This document shows, piece by piece, positions 36,447 through 46,336 of a DNA stretch of 64,000 bases. The stretch spans positions 1 to 64,000 of the forward strand of contig JAYRYJ010000012.1 in assembly GCA_041917055.1 (NCBI GenBank). The letters are read 5' to 3'. The notes beneath the pieces were generated by a model. It did no database searches and was not told the origin of the DNA. It worked only from the letters and a program-made list of their open reading frames with translations. Position numbers and translations under genes: made by a program. Positions within the stretch are counted from its first letter, which is position 1. Each line of letters opens with the position of its first letter. The DNA comes from Pseudaquidulcibacter sp041917055. Lineage in GTDB: Bacteria; Pseudomonadota; Alphaproteobacteria; Caulobacterales; Aquidulcibacteraceae.

Positions 36447-37583
36447 ATGAAAAAATTACAAAATTATATTTTGATGGAATTATTAGGCCCGTTTGCCGCC
36501 ATCACAATTGGCCTGTCTGCAATTGCACTATTGACGCAATCTTTAACAAATTTGGATTTATTGATTGAACGTGGGCAAAGCCCTTGGACACTTTTATCGA
36601 TTTCCCTTTTGGGAATGCCACAATTCATGGCAATCGTTACGCCGATTTCACTATTCGTTACTGTCGCCAATGTATATGGCAGGCTTTATTCTGAAAACGA
36701 AATTGTTGTGGCTTTCGCAGGTGGTCAAAGCAAATTTGACGTTGCTTTACCAGCAATCAGGCTTAGCATTATCGCCGCAATATTTGTTTTGTTTATAAAT
36801 GTATTCGTTCAACCGATTACCTATCAGTCGATGCGTTCAAAACTGTTTGCAATTCGCACTGATATGGCGACAACCTTGGTTCGCGAATCGCAATTCCGCG
36901 AACCGGTTAATGGCCTGACAATTTATTCGCGTAAAATAAAACCTGATGGAACTATGCAGGGGCTGATGATTTCAGATTCGCGCGAAATAAATAATCCGAC
37001 AATCTATGTGGCTGAGTCGGGCGGTATCGTAAAAATCTCCGGTCAACCTGCTATTTCAATGCGTAATGGTTCTGTTCATCGCCGAAAAAATGACGGGCAA
37101 GTCGATATTTTGGGCTTTTCGCAATATTTGGTCGAATTAGCGGGTTTTGCATTTGAATCCGGCGAATTCATGTTCAAAGCGCCGGACCGCAATACTTGGG
37201 ATCTGTTTAAGCCCGACAAAACATCTTATTGGGACGATACAAATTTTGGCAAAGTATTAGCAGAGGGCCACAGAAGGTTTTCATCGCCACTTTACGCTTT
37301 GGTTTGCACAATTCTCGCGCTTTATGCGATTTTAGGAAGTGAATATTCGCGCCGTGGCTATGGCGGAAAAGTCGGAAGAAATGCCGCCTATGCAATCATT
37401 ATTTTATTAATCGGTTCAGCAATTCAAGGCCCGATTGAAAAAAATGCAAATCTGAATTGGCTGCAATATGTCATCCCGATTTCAGTTTTTGTATTTTTCG
37501 CCGCAAAGCTGCATTTCTTTAAGATTTGGCGCGTCAATGGTCGATTTGTTAATTTGCGTAAATTGGCGTCGGGGGCTGTATAA
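36447..37583 (+). CDS. lptF: LPS export ABC transporter permease LptF
   Basis: Inner-membrane permease of the LptB2FG transporter that extracts lipopolysaccharide. It has the YjgP/YjgQ layout: membrane helices in the first 110 residues, a periplasmic beta-jellyroll (about 130-270) and helices at the C-terminus, in 378 residues. An AGGGA site precedes the ATG. Its stop overlaps the lptG start (TAATG). LptF rather than LptG is assigned by order and by the start KLQNYILMELLGPF. Confidence 0.93.
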   Translation: MKKLQNYILMELLGPFAAITIGLSAIALLTQSLTNLDLLIERGQSPWTLLSISLLGMPQFMAIVTPISLFVTVANVYGRLYSENEIVVAFAGGQSKFDVALPAIRLSIIAAIFVLFINVFVQPITYQSMRSKLFAIRTDMATTLVRESQFREPVNGLTIYSRKIKPDGTMQGLMISDSREINNPTIYVAESGGIVKISGQPAISMRNGSVHRRKNDGQVDILGFSQYLVELAGFAFESGEFMFKAPDRNTWDLFKPDKTSYWDDTNFGKVLAEGHRRFSSPLYALVCTILALYAILGSEYSRRGYGGKVGRNAAYAIIILLIGSAIQGPIEKNANLNWLQYVIPISVFVFFAAKLHFFKIWRVNGRFVNLRKLASGAV

Positions 37584-38680
37584 TGTCAAAACTCGATTTA
37601 TACATTTTTCGCCAATCCTTATTCGGTCTCTTAATTGCGGTGGCGGGTGTCGCGATTTCAATCGTTATGGTCGATTTGGTCGAACAATTGCGCGCGGTTT
37701 CGGGCATAAAAGATGCAGGTTTTGGAACCGCATCTTATTTTACTCTATTGCGGTTACCGGGGCTGATTGAACAAACGATACCAATAACGATTTTGATATC
37801 GGCATTGGTGACATTCACCTCACTTTCACGAAAATCCGAAATCATTGCAATGCGCGCCGCCGGAATTTCGGCATGGCGCTTTTTGGCGCCATTGGGAACA
37901 CTCGCGGTATTATTGGCGCTTTCAGTGATATTCATAATCGGTCCTTTGGCGTCCAAACTCAACAAACAATACACTTTGGAAAAAAATATTCTTACTTCGA
38001 GCCTGCAATCTGTTGGCCCTGACAAAATAATTAATTCATGGTTCAATATCCCTGTCGAAAACGGGCAAATGATTATTAATTCGCAAAAAGAAACCAAAAC
38101 CGTAGCGGGTCGCAATTTTGAAAGCCCAATTATTCTTGTCTATGGCAATAAAGGATTGAACTTCCTCGAAAGGCTTGATGCGAAAAATGCCATTATCACT
38201 AAGGATAAAGTTATTGTAAGCGATGCTATAATCTCGCGCGCCGGTGAAGCCGCATCATTTGAGGCAAAAAGGCTCTATCCGATTACCGATATTATTTCGC
38301 AAAATCAGAATTTAGAACCGCGCGATTTGAGCTTTTGGCAATTACCCGGGGCCGCCGATGCCGCACAGAAATCACAAAGCACGCCCGAAAAATTCTGGTT
38401 GCGCTTTTATCGCCTTTTTGCCCTGCCATTCATGTTATTGGCGATGGCTTTGTTTGCGGGGGTAATGTCCATTGGTCTCGACCGTTCGGGTGGCAAGGGT
38501 CGCGCGATTGTCATTGCCTTGGTCGGTGGCATGATAATGTTCTTTTCCGGGGATTTGACAGGAATTCTTGCGGTTTCGGGCGCTTTACAGCCTTATATCG
38601 CCGGCCTTGGCCCCGCCGCCATCGCATTGTCGCTTACGCTTCTGTTACTTTCATTTCGAGAGGACGGAATTTCCGATTAG
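37583..38680 (+). CDS. lptG: LPS export ABC transporter permease LptG
   Basis: Partner permease of LptF, 365 residues, the same YjgP/YjgQ fold. LDLYIFRQSLFGLLIAVAGV is the first helix, SRKSEIIAMRAAGISAWRF is the cytoplasmic coupling region typical of the family, and the last 90 residues hold three helices. Immediately downstream is lptD, so the operon encodes both ends of the LPS export path. Confidence 0.93.
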   Translation: MSKLDLYIFRQSLFGLLIAVAGVAISIVMVDLVEQLRAVSGIKDAGFGTASYFTLLRLPGLIEQTIPITILISALVTFTSLSRKSEIIAMRAAGISAWRFLAPLGTLAVLLALSVIFIIGPLASKLNKQYTLEKNILTSSLQSVGPDKIINSWFNIPVENGQMIINSQKETKTVAGRNFESPIILVYGNKGLNFLERLDAKNAIITKDKVIVSDAIISRAGEAASFEAKRLYPITDIISQNQNLEPRDLSFWQLPGAADAAQKSQSTPEKFWLRFYRLFALPFMLLAMALFAGVMSIGLDRSGGKGRAIVIALVGGMIMFFSGDLTGILAVSGALQPYIAGLGPAAIALSLTLLLLSFREDGISD

Positions 38681-38734
38681 CCTAATGACTAGTAAATCTT
38701 GCAATTCCCACCCAAACAAAGATAGTAATATTTG

Positions 38735-41044
38735 ATGCGATTCTTATGCCTTCAGAATAATTGCGTATTACTAGCGGCCACTGTTTTGGTCGCAAGCGCA
38801 AGCAATGGTTCGGCATACGCAAAACAATTAGACAAAGCATCATTTGATGAAATGATTGTCGGTGGCAATGTGGAACCAAAAAGCACCGCCACCACACCAA
38901 AAGCTGACGCAATAAAATCGCAAAAGATTTCAAAAAGCAATGAAGACGACAAAGTTCATTTGGTCGCTGATGAAGTCATTTATTCTGAAGATGGTGAAGT
39001 TTTAGAAGCAATTGGCAATGTTGAGGCAAAATCGGCAAAACGCACCCTTTTTGCCGATAAAATTCGCTTTAATCAAAAAACTAATATTATTACCGCAATA
39101 GGCAATGTCACAATCATCGAGAATGATGGCACAATAAATTATGCCAATGAAATCAATGTTGATGACAAATTAGATTCTGGCGTAATTAGCGATTTTGCAA
39201 CCCGAATGACCGACGGCGGACTTTTGGCTGCGAAAACTGCCACTCAGCAAAAGGATCGCAAAAACCTTTTGGCTAAAGCGATTTATACTTCGTGCAACGT
39301 GTGCAAAGAAAATCCGGTCCCGACATGGTCAATTAAGGCACGCTCTGCAGTTCAAGACAAAGAAACCAAGACTTTCACTTATCGTGATGTCTTCTTTGAG
39401 ATTGAGGGCGTTCCGCTTTTCTATGTTCCATATTTCAGACATGGTGACCCGACCCAAGGTCCCCAATCCGGGTTTTTACCACCAAAGCCGTCAAAGTCCT
39501 CGCGTCTCGGTTGGGGTTGGCAACAAAGCTATCTTCAAGTTCTTGATGATTATTCGGACATTGTAATTACTCCTGCGGTTTATGAAAATGTTGCCCCGGT
39601 TCTTGGACTTGAATATCGCCGCAATTTTTATTCGGGACTCTTGAAGTTTTCGGGCAGCGTAACCAAAGAACAATTATTTGGTTCACGCGATACTAAATTC
39701 GGCGAAAAAGAATGGCGTTCTCACATTTTTGGCAATGGCGAATTTGACTTAAATGAAACTTGGAAATGGGGCTTTGGCCTCGAAAGCGCGTCCGATTTAC
39801 GTTATCTATATCGCTATTCAGTGCCAGGAAAAACTCTGCAACGCGGCCTGATTAAATCCACCGGTATTCGTTTGATTTCCCAATTATATATGCAGGGAAA
39901 AAGCGATGATTTCTTTGCACGCGCAATCGGGCTTAAATTCCAAGAACTCGATTCGCGCATTGATTCAAAACAAACGCCAAAAGTTTTACCGAGCGCGGAA
40001 TTAATAAAAAACTATAAATTCGGCCCTTGGAACGGTAAATTACGCACAAATACCAGCCTTTTATTCCTGGACCGCGCTGCCGATAATCAAGACACCGGAC
40101 GTATTGCAACGGATTTGTTTTGGCACGCGCAAAATGCTACGAAAAACGGCATATTAATTGAACCGCAATTCTTTGTTAAGGCCGCATATTATTATTATAA
40201 AAACCAAAGAGACCAAAATAATGTCTTGATTGGCGATAATAATTTCGGGCGTTTTGGCGCGGGTCTTGGCGTGAATATGGCGTGGCCTCTGGCTAAATTT
40301 GAAAAAAATGTCTCTTATTTAATTGAACCAAAAGTCAATCTACAAGTTCGTACCAAACAGACAGGCAAGGATTATGTTTCGCCGGAAGACGCATTCAGTT
40401 ATCAAAATGATGATACGTCTTATTTCGAACATACCACGAGCGTTCATGATGTTTGGGCGGGCGGCGCAGTTGCAACAATGGGCGTAACTTTGGGTGTTTT
40501 GGCGGATAGAAACAAAGCAATAAATTGGTTTGTCGGTAAACAGTTTCAGTCCGAAGCTGATCCATTATTGGGGCGAGCATCCAATCTTGACAAAAAATCC
40601 CTCGATTGGGTTAGTCGCGTCGATTTAAGCCTTGGTGAAAAATTGGGTCTAAGTGCGAAAGCGCGTATGGATGACGACGGCAATTTAGGGCGCATTGAAT
40701 TAAATGGCATAAGTAAATTGGGCAATTTCGATTTTGAATTGCGTTACACCGAATTGAGCGAAAAATTAGTTGCGTCCGATTTCGCAACCAAAGAATTGGT
40801 TACGAAATTGACTTATTCTTTCAATGATAAGTTCAAAGTTTTTGCCAATAATTGGCACGATTTCAAATCCGGAAAAGACTTGCGCCAAAGAATTGGCGTT
40901 ATGTTCGGCGACGATTGCACCGATGCCAGATTCTTTTATGAAGTTATCAATGATACTGACGGTGTTGTTAAACCGTCGCAAAACATTAAGTTTCAGATTG
41001 CCTTCAAAAACCTCGGCATTATCGACGATGACCCGTTCTACTGA
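38735..41044 (+). CDS. lptD: LPS-assembly protein LptD
   Basis: Outer-membrane beta-barrel that inserts lipopolysaccharide in the outer leaflet, 769 residues. A signal peptide (NCVLLAATVLVASASNGSAYAK) precedes an OstA/LptA-like jellyroll with two strand repeats, EVLEAIGNVEAKSAKRTLFA and NIITAIGNVTIIENDGTINY. IYTSCNVCKENPVPTW and the late GDDCTDARFFYEV contain the cysteines that form the inter-domain disulfides in this family. The in-frame TTG just before the ATG is not needed. The operon normally runs straight into surA; here 416 bases intervene. Confidence 0.94.
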   Translation: MRFLCLQNNCVLLAATVLVASASNGSAYAKQLDKASFDEMIVGGNVEPKSTATTPKADAIKSQKISKSNEDDKVHLVADEVIYSEDGEVLEAIGNVEAKSAKRTLFADKIRFNQKTNIITAIGNVTIIENDGTINYANEINVDDKLDSGVISDFATRMTDGGLLAAKTATQQKDRKNLLAKAIYTSCNVCKENPVPTWSIKARSAVQDKETKTFTYRDVFFEIEGVPLFYVPYFRHGDPTQGPQSGFLPPKPSKSSRLGWGWQQSYLQVLDDYSDIVITPAVYENVAPVLGLEYRRNFYSGLLKFSGSVTKEQLFGSRDTKFGEKEWRSHIFGNGEFDLNETWKWGFGLESASDLRYLYRYSVPGKTLQRGLIKSTGIRLISQLYMQGKSDDFFARAIGLKFQELDSRIDSKQTPKVLPSAELIKNYKFGPWNGKLRTNTSLLFLDRAADNQDTGRIATDLFWHAQNATKNGILIEPQFFVKAAYYYYKNQRDQNNVLIGDNNFGRFGAGLGVNMAWPLAKFEKNVSYLIEPKVNLQVRTKQTGKDYVSPEDAFSYQNDDTSYFEHTTSVHDVWAGGAVATMGVTLGVLADRNKAINWFVGKQFQSEADPLLGRASNLDKKSLDWVSRVDLSLGEKLGLSAKARMDDDGNLGRIELNGISKLGNFDFELRYTELSEKLVASDFATKELVTKLTYSFNDKFKVFANNWHDFKSGKDLRQRIGVMFGDDCTDARFFYEVINDTDGVVKPSQNIKFQIAFKNLGIIDDDPFY

Positions 41045-41169
41045 GGTTAAGGAAAATTTATCAATGTGGCCTTATTTGAACTTAATTGTAGTTTTATGGG
41101 ATAATCATGATTAAATATCATTAATCAGACTTCAATGACATTGCTCTTAGTCGAGTTTAATCGTATTTA

Positions 41170-41435
41170 GGGTCAGGATCCATTAATTAACGGCGTGTGA
41201 TGCGAGGGATTTTGCCCGCACAGTGTTGCTGGAAGCCGCAAGAATATTGGAATATTCCAAAGGATTCCAGTGACGCTGTGCGGGCAAAAGACCCGCACCC
41301 TTCGGGCCGAGTTTTGGCGTCGATAGGAACTGAAAAAAGGTATTCCGTGAAGGTGGACTTCACGGAAACCTTGTTTTCAGCCCCTATCTTAGCCAAAACA
41401 TCGGTCACACGTCGTTAATTAATGGGTCCTGACCC
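41170..41435. mobile_element. MITE-like palindromic element between lptD and surA
   Basis: A 266-base non-coding element bounded by 31-base terminal inverted repeats with two mismatches: 41170-41200 (GGGTCAGGATCCATTAATTA...) and its complement at 41405-41435. Inside are two large hairpins: 41210-41289, with 14-base arms TTTTGCCCGCACAG and a perfect inner palindrome TTGGAATATTCCAA at 41247-41260; and about 41312-41400, with a perfect 10-base stem at 41343-41367 (TTCCGTGAAG, loop GTGGA) and imperfect outer pairing. No intact transposase is encoded; the short open frames on both strands mirror each other because of the palindromes. No clear target duplication is visible. Confidence 0.75.
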
Positions 41436-41460
41436 CACACCCGCTAAAACAGAGGATTGA

Positions 41461-42753
41461 ATGAAAAAGGCGTATTTTCAAAATAGACGAGTTCTAAACT
41501 TTGCTTTTGGATGTTTTGTCCTTTGTGCCACCGCAATTAATGCGCCCCTTGCTATTGCTCAGTCTGCGCCGCTTGATGAGGGTGTCGCGGCTATTGTTAA
41601 TGACGAGCCAATCACTTATTTCGACGTTCGTCAACGCACACGCTATTTGTTAATTCGCCAGAAAGTCGCAAATGTGACTGAAGAAATTATTAAAATGGCA
41701 AGTGAGCAAGCACTCAATTCATTGATTAATGAGCGTTTGCAATTGCAAGAAGCCACAAAATTCAAAGTCAAAATGAGCGACGAAGAAGTTGACCAAATCC
41801 TCGCTAATCAGGCAAAAAATAGCGGCTCAAATATTCAAGATTTGTTCAAAGAATTAGGTGCCGCGGGCCTGTCAATCAAAGCCTATCGCGACAGTGTTCG
41901 TGCAGAAGTTTTGTGGCAACGCATTGTAGTTGGTCGTTATGGCTCAAGGGTCAAAATTTCACCAGAACAAATAAATGCTTCTTGGGAAAGAATTCAGGCC
42001 AGTGCCGATAAACCACAATATCAATTGTCCGAAATTTTCATCGAAGTTGCCGCCGAAAACGAAGATGAGGCTGCATTGAATGGCGCAAAAACCATTGTTG
42101 AAAAAGTTCGCGCGGGCGAAAATTTCGGTGCTTATGCTGAAGAATATTCTTATGCGCCGTCTGCGGCAACTGCCGGTGATTTGGGTTGGGTCGTCCTTGG
42201 CGAATTACGCCCTGAAGTCGCGGCTGTTATTGATAAAGTTCAAATCGGTCAGATTTCAGATCCTATCAAAGTGCAAGGCGGTTATATGATTATTGGCGTT
42301 CGTGCCAAACATGACGCCGGTGCTTTGGTAACTGCTTATAATCTCAAAGAATTTGCCAAGGCGGGGCCAGCAAATGCCGATGACGCCCAATGGAAGAAAA
42401 TCAATAGCGCATTAAGTGCCGCAAAATCGCAATTTAACGGCAATTGCAAAGGCGTTGAAAAAATTGCCAAAGCGAATAATGTCAATCTAAATCACCTTGG
42501 CACTGTTTCTGAAAACGAATTATTGCCACAAATCAAAACCGAAATTTCGAAATTGAAAAAAGGTGATTCAACGCCGATTATGAAACTTGGTAATGAGGCT
42601 GTTGTAACTTTGATTTGCGATAAAACAATTTCCGGCCCCGATATTCCGACAAAGGCGCAGATTGAAGACCAAATGCACGATGCGGAATTGGGTCTGGTTG
42701 CGCGCCGTTATTTGCGCGATTTGCGTCGTGAAGCTTCAATCATCGAAAGATAG
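41461..42753 (+). CDS. surA: Periplasmic chaperone SurA
   Basis: Peptidyl-prolyl isomerase and chaperone for outer-membrane proteins such as LptD. The signal peptide includes FGCFVLCATAINAPLAIAQ; the SurA N-domain starts GVAAIVNDEPITYFDVRQR; a parvulin domain runs from about QYQLSEIFIEVA to GGYMIIGVR, including YSYAPSAATAGDLGWV. Length of 430 residues fits a protein with one well-conserved rotamase domain. A GAGG site precedes the ATG, 26 bases beyond the palindromic element. Confidence 0.93.
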   Translation: MKKAYFQNRRVLNFAFGCFVLCATAINAPLAIAQSAPLDEGVAAIVNDEPITYFDVRQRTRYLLIRQKVANVTEEIIKMASEQALNSLINERLQLQEATKFKVKMSDEEVDQILANQAKNSGSNIQDLFKELGAAGLSIKAYRDSVRAEVLWQRIVVGRYGSRVKISPEQINASWERIQASADKPQYQLSEIFIEVAAENEDEAALNGAKTIVEKVRAGENFGAYAEEYSYAPSAATAGDLGWVVLGELRPEVAAVIDKVQIGQISDPIKVQGGYMIIGVRAKHDAGALVTAYNLKEFAKAGPANADDAQWKKINSALSAAKSQFNGNCKGVEKIAKANNVNLNHLGTVSENELLPQIKTEISKLKKGDSTPIMKLGNEAVVTLICDKTISGPDIPTKAQIEDQMHDAELGLVARRYLRDLRREASIIER

Positions 42754-42757
42754 GAAC

Positions 42758-43771
42758 TTGAAGCCTTTGGTGGTTTCAATGGGCGATCCGGCAGGAATTG
42801 GCCCTGAAATCCTTGTCAAAGCATGGCAGGTTTTGCGAAACAATTCTGAAATTCGTTTTGTTCTGATTGGCGATTTAAAAACAATCGCCGATGAATGTGA
42901 ACGCCAAAATATTGCGCCGCCTAAATTGATTAAGTTTATCGGTGAAGACTTTGATTTTTCGACACAAATCGCGGTTCTATGCCCAAAAGAATTGCCGCAA
43001 GAGGCAATTTTGGGCTGTCCCAACACTGCTAATGCCGAAGCAATAATAGGATATATTGCAACGGGAACACAATTGTGCATTGATGGAAGCGCAAAAGCGA
43101 TTGTAACACTTCCTATTTCTAAGAGCGTTTTATACGAAAGCGGTTTTGAATTTGGCGGTCACACTGAATTCATTGCGCATTTGTGTAGCCTATCTCACCA
43201 AACCGATATTTTGCCAATCATGATGCTTATGGCGGAAAATGTCAGGGTTGCATTGGCGACAATCCATATTCCGCTTTCAAGCGTTGCGGCTTCGTTGAAT
43301 TCACAACAAATCGAATTTACAATTCGAAGTCTTAATGATGCACTTAAAAATGATTTTGCAATTCAATCGCCCAAAATCGCAATTCTCGGCCTTAATCCCC
43401 ATGCCGGTGAAAATGGAGATATTGGGCGCGAGGAAATTGAAATCATCAATCCGATTTGCGAAAAATTGCGTGCGGAAGGTATAGACTGCACCAATGCTAT
43501 CCCTGCTGATAGTGCGTTTTCGCCGGAAAAACGCGCGTATTTTGACGCCTATGTTGCAATGTATCATGACCAAGGCCTAATACCGATTAAGACCATAGAT
43601 TTCTGGGGTGGTGTAAATGTGACACTCGGTTTGCCTATTGTTCGAACCTCGCCCGATCACGGAACGGGCTTTGAAATAGCCGGGAAAAACACAGCCAATC
43701 CACAAAGTTTCATAAATGCGATAAAAGCTGCAAATCAAATCTATGAAAACCGCCTGAAAGTTAAGCGATGA
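42758..43771 (+). CDS. pdxA: 4-hydroxythreonine-4-phosphate dehydrogenase
   Basis: Oxidises 4-phosphohydroxy-L-threonine for vitamin B6 synthesis, feeding PdxJ. SMGDPAGIGPEILVKA, FGGHTEFIAHLC, LGLNPHAGENGDIGREE and AYVAMYHDQGLIPIK, with the metal-binding histidines, are diagnostic. The frame is open back into surA; no ATG fits, and the TTG at 42758, 4 bases after the surA stop with an AGGA close by, gives 337 residues, the family length. Confidence 0.94.
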   Translation: MKPLVVSMGDPAGIGPEILVKAWQVLRNNSEIRFVLIGDLKTIADECERQNIAPPKLIKFIGEDFDFSTQIAVLCPKELPQEAILGCPNTANAEAIIGYIATGTQLCIDGSAKAIVTLPISKSVLYESGFEFGGHTEFIAHLCSLSHQTDILPIMMLMAENVRVALATIHIPLSSVAASLNSQQIEFTIRSLNDALKNDFAIQSPKIAILGLNPHAGENGDIGREEIEIINPICEKLRAEGIDCTNAIPADSAFSPEKRAYFDAYVAMYHDQGLIPIKTIDFWGGVNVTLGLPIVRTSPDHGTGFEIAGKNTANPQSFINAIKAANQIYENRLKVKR

Positions 43772-44607
43772 AGAATTTAAAAGATGCACTGGTTGCGGGC
43801 GGTCTTTTTGCCAAGAAAAGTTTGGGACAGCACTTTTTGTTGGACATTAATTTGACCACGAAAATATCAAGGCTCGCGGCGATAGATGAAAATGATATTA
43901 TTTTTGAAATCGGCCCGGGCCCCGGTGGGCTTACCCAGGCATTATTAAATTCAAATGCTGCGAAAATAATTGTAATAGAAAAAGACAAAAGGTTTTGCGA
44001 ACATTTGCGCGAATTTTTTGTGGATTCTAGTGAAAGACTTGAGATTATCGAGGGCGACGCATTAAAACTTAAACCATCAGATATTTTGCGCGAAAAAGGT
44101 TTGCCTGTTAAAGCAAAAATAATTGCTAACCTACCTTATAATGTCGGAACCCAAATTCTTATTAATTGGCTTCATGGCCTTGAAAACCAAATGCCCATGT
44201 ATTTGATGTTTCAAACCGAAGTCGCGCGTCGCATTTGCGCAGCAACGGGCGATAGTGAATTCGGAAGATTGGCAATTCTTGCACAGGCAATTATGAATCC
44301 GAGAATAGTTATGCATGTTCCGCGTATGGCTTTTTCGCCACCCCCGAAAGTTGAAAGCGCGGTGGTTGAATTATTGCCGAAATCCGAAATCTATCCACAT
44401 GTTCAAGAATTGGCGAAAATCACCCAAGCAGCTTTTGGACAAAGACGAAAAATGCTGCGCTCGTCATTATCCTCATTGGGAAATGCAATTGAGATTTGCC
44501 AAGTTGCGGAAATTGACGAAACAAAACGCCCTGAAAATCTAACTCAAAATGAGTTTTACGCTTTGACAGACGCCTATATTCAAACGTCTTCGCGTAATAG
44601 ACCTTGA
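43768..44607 (+). CDS. rsmA: 16S rRNA dimethyltransferase (KsgA/RsmA)
   Basis: Dimethylates the two adjacent adenines near the 3' end of 16S rRNA. FAKKSLGQHFLLDINLT opens the protein; the SAM-binding motif I is IFEIGPGPGGLTQALL; the catalytic motif IV is IIANLPYNVGTQILI. Length is 279 residues. It overlaps pdxA by 4 bases, and its 3' end overlaps the convergent gmk gene by 28 bases. Confidence 0.96.
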   Translation: MKNLKDALVAGGLFAKKSLGQHFLLDINLTTKISRLAAIDENDIIFEIGPGPGGLTQALLNSNAAKIIVIEKDKRFCEHLREFFVDSSERLEIIEGDALKLKPSDILREKGLPVKAKIIANLPYNVGTQILINWLHGLENQMPMYLMFQTEVARRICAATGDSEFGRLAILAQAIMNPRIVMHVPRMAFSPPPKVESAVVELLPKSEIYPHVQELAKITQAAFGQRRKMLRSSLSSLGNAIEICQVAEIDETKRPENLTQNEFYALTDAYIQTSSRNRP

Positions 44608-45221
44608 ACAAAACCACCCACCCATGGCTGGCGATAGCGGCGCAATCTTTCGGCGGCGATGATTGTTCTTAGCCTATCATAAGTAAGGTCTAAATCCTCA
44701 TTGACTAAAACATAATCATAAGTATCAGCGCGCGCGATTTCACCATAGGCATTAGTCATGCGGCGTTTTATTACTGCATCATCATCTTGCCCACGACCTT
44801 CAAGGCGATTTTTCAATTCCTTCATTGAAGGCGGCAAAATGAAGATTTTCACGACGTCGGATGGCGCTGAAAGTCCTAATTGCTGCGCACCTTGCCAATC
44901 AATATCGAAAACGACATCAAGTCCGGATTTCAAAGTTTTCATAATCGGCTCGCGCGGAGAGCCATAGTAATTATCATGGACTTCGGCCCATTCAAGGAAG
45001 CCGTCTTCGGCACGCATTTTGCGAAATTCATCTTTGCTGACAAAGCAATAATGCACGTTATTCTCTTCGCCTTCGCGCATCGGGCGTGTGGTCCAAGACA
45101 CGGATAGTTTTACGCCATTATCTTCACCAACCAAGCGGCGCGAAAGTGTGGTCTTACCTGCGCCCGATGGCGAGGAAAGAACCAATAACATGCCACGACG
45201 CTTTTCTTTATTATATTCCAT
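44580..45221 (-). CDS. gmk: Guanylate kinase
   Basis: Phosphorylates GMP to GDP. Walker A is LSSPSGAGKTTLSRRL; SVSWTTRPMREGEENNVHY binds GMP; the lid contains RRMTNAYGEIA. An in-frame TTG lies 6 bases upstream; the ATG at 45221 gives 213 residues. In many alphaproteobacteria yicC separates mltG and gmk; here only 29 bases lie between them and yicC is absent. Confidence 0.95.
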   Translation of the reverse strand: MEYNKEKRRGMLLVLSSPSGAGKTTLSRRLVGEDNGVKLSVSWTTRPMREGEENNVHYCFVSKDEFRKMRAEDGFLEWAEVHDNYYGSPREPIMKTLKSGLDVVFDIDWQGAQQLGLSAPSDVVKIFILPPSMKELKNRLEGRGQDDDAVIKRRMTNAYGEIARADTYDYVLVNEDLDLTYDRLRTIIAAERLRRYRQPWVGGFVQGLLREDV

Positions 45222-45250
45222 GCCCAAGTCTAACTCTAAAACCTAAATAA

Positions 45251-46327
45251 TTATTTTCCGCCGTCCAATTCTTTTGGGGCACTTTGTTCCATTTTTTCTT
45301 TTTGAGCGCGGATTTCACGCCATTTGGCGACATTTCTTTCATGCTCTTCATAAGTTTCAGCAAAAACATGACCACCTGTACCATCAGCAACAAAGAACAA
45401 ATCTTTGGTTTTCGGTGGATTTAGAACTGCCATAATCGCCTCTTTCCCCGGATTGCAAATTGGGGTCGGTGGTAGGCCATTGATGACATAAGTGTTCCAA
45501 GGCGTGTCTTTCGTAATCTCATCTTTCATAATCTTGCGCCCCAAAGGAAAACCCTTGGTTATGCCATAAATAATTGTCGGATCAGATTGTAATTTCATAC
45601 CCTCGCGCAAACGATTGACAAAAACCGCCGCGACTTTTGGTCTTTCTTCGGCTATTCCGGTTTCTTTTTCAACGATTGAGGCCAATACCAAGGCCTCTTC
45701 CTTGGTCTTAATCGGCAAATCCGCGGCGCGTTTAAGCCATAAATCATCAAGAACTTTCGATTGCGCCGCGACCATTTTATTGATTAATTCGGCGCGCGTG
45801 TCACCACGATTTAAATTGTAAGTATCAGGTAAAAGCGTCCCTTCAGCGGGAATAGGCGGCATATCGCCGCTTAGCATCGGATTATTTTTGATTTTCGCTA
45901 AGACCTGTGCCACGGCCCAACCTTCGGGAATGGTCAATTTATGATTTACCGCGTCACCAAGGCTAAGAATACGCAAAATTTTCAGTGCCGAGGCACGTGA
46001 TGGGATTTCATATTCGCCCGGTTTGATTTTGCGCCCCGCCCCCGTGACTACGCTTAGTGCCCGAAAAGCAAAAGGCGATCGCAATAGATTTTCTTTTTGC
46101 AATGAAGACGCGATTTTGCCGGCGCCCTGCCCTGCTTCAACATAAAACAAGGTCTTTTTGCCGGAGGCGGCTTTGGGCCCTGGGCCAAAGAATAAAGTCA
46201 ATAAAAGGCCGAAAATCGCGCAAACCAAAACAATGGCCGCAATAATACCAATTTTTTCAAAGCGCTTTTCACGGCTTTGCAATTTGTGTTTTTGCTTTTT
46301 GCGGAAATCTTTGGCAGCGTCGCTCAT
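45251..46327 (-). CDS. mltG: Endolytic murein transglycosylase MltG
   Basis: Inner-membrane lytic transglycosylase thought to release nascent glycan strands. One membrane helix lies at about residues 27-48 (IGIIAAIVLVCAIFGLLLTL), followed by a LysM-like part and the YceG catalytic domain: VLASIVEKETG with the catalytic glutamate, VFVNRLREGMKLQSDPTIIY, and NTYVINGLPPTPICNPG. Length of 358 residues is normal. It follows fabF after 9 bases. Confidence 0.95.
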   Translation of the reverse strand: MSDAAKDFRKKQKHKLQSREKRFEKIGIIAAIVLVCAIFGLLLTLFFGPGPKAASGKKTLFYVEAGQGAGKIASSLQKENLLRSPFAFRALSVVTGAGRKIKPGEYEIPSRASALKILRILSLGDAVNHKLTIPEGWAVAQVLAKIKNNPMLSGDMPPIPAEGTLLPDTYNLNRGDTRAELINKMVAAQSKVLDDLWLKRAADLPIKTKEEALVLASIVEKETGIAEERPKVAAVFVNRLREGMKLQSDPTIIYGITKGFPLGRKIMKDEITKDTPWNTYVINGLPPTPICNPGKEAIMAVLNPPKTKDLFFVADGTGGHVFAETYEEHERNVAKWREIRAQKEKMEQSAPKELDGGK

Positions 46328-46336
46328 CGCTGCAGT

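Noticed and set aside
41187..41418. Two 73-residue frames on opposite strands inside the palindromic element
   Set aside because: Their similar sequences follow from the inverted repeats; no ribosome-binding site and no homology recognised.
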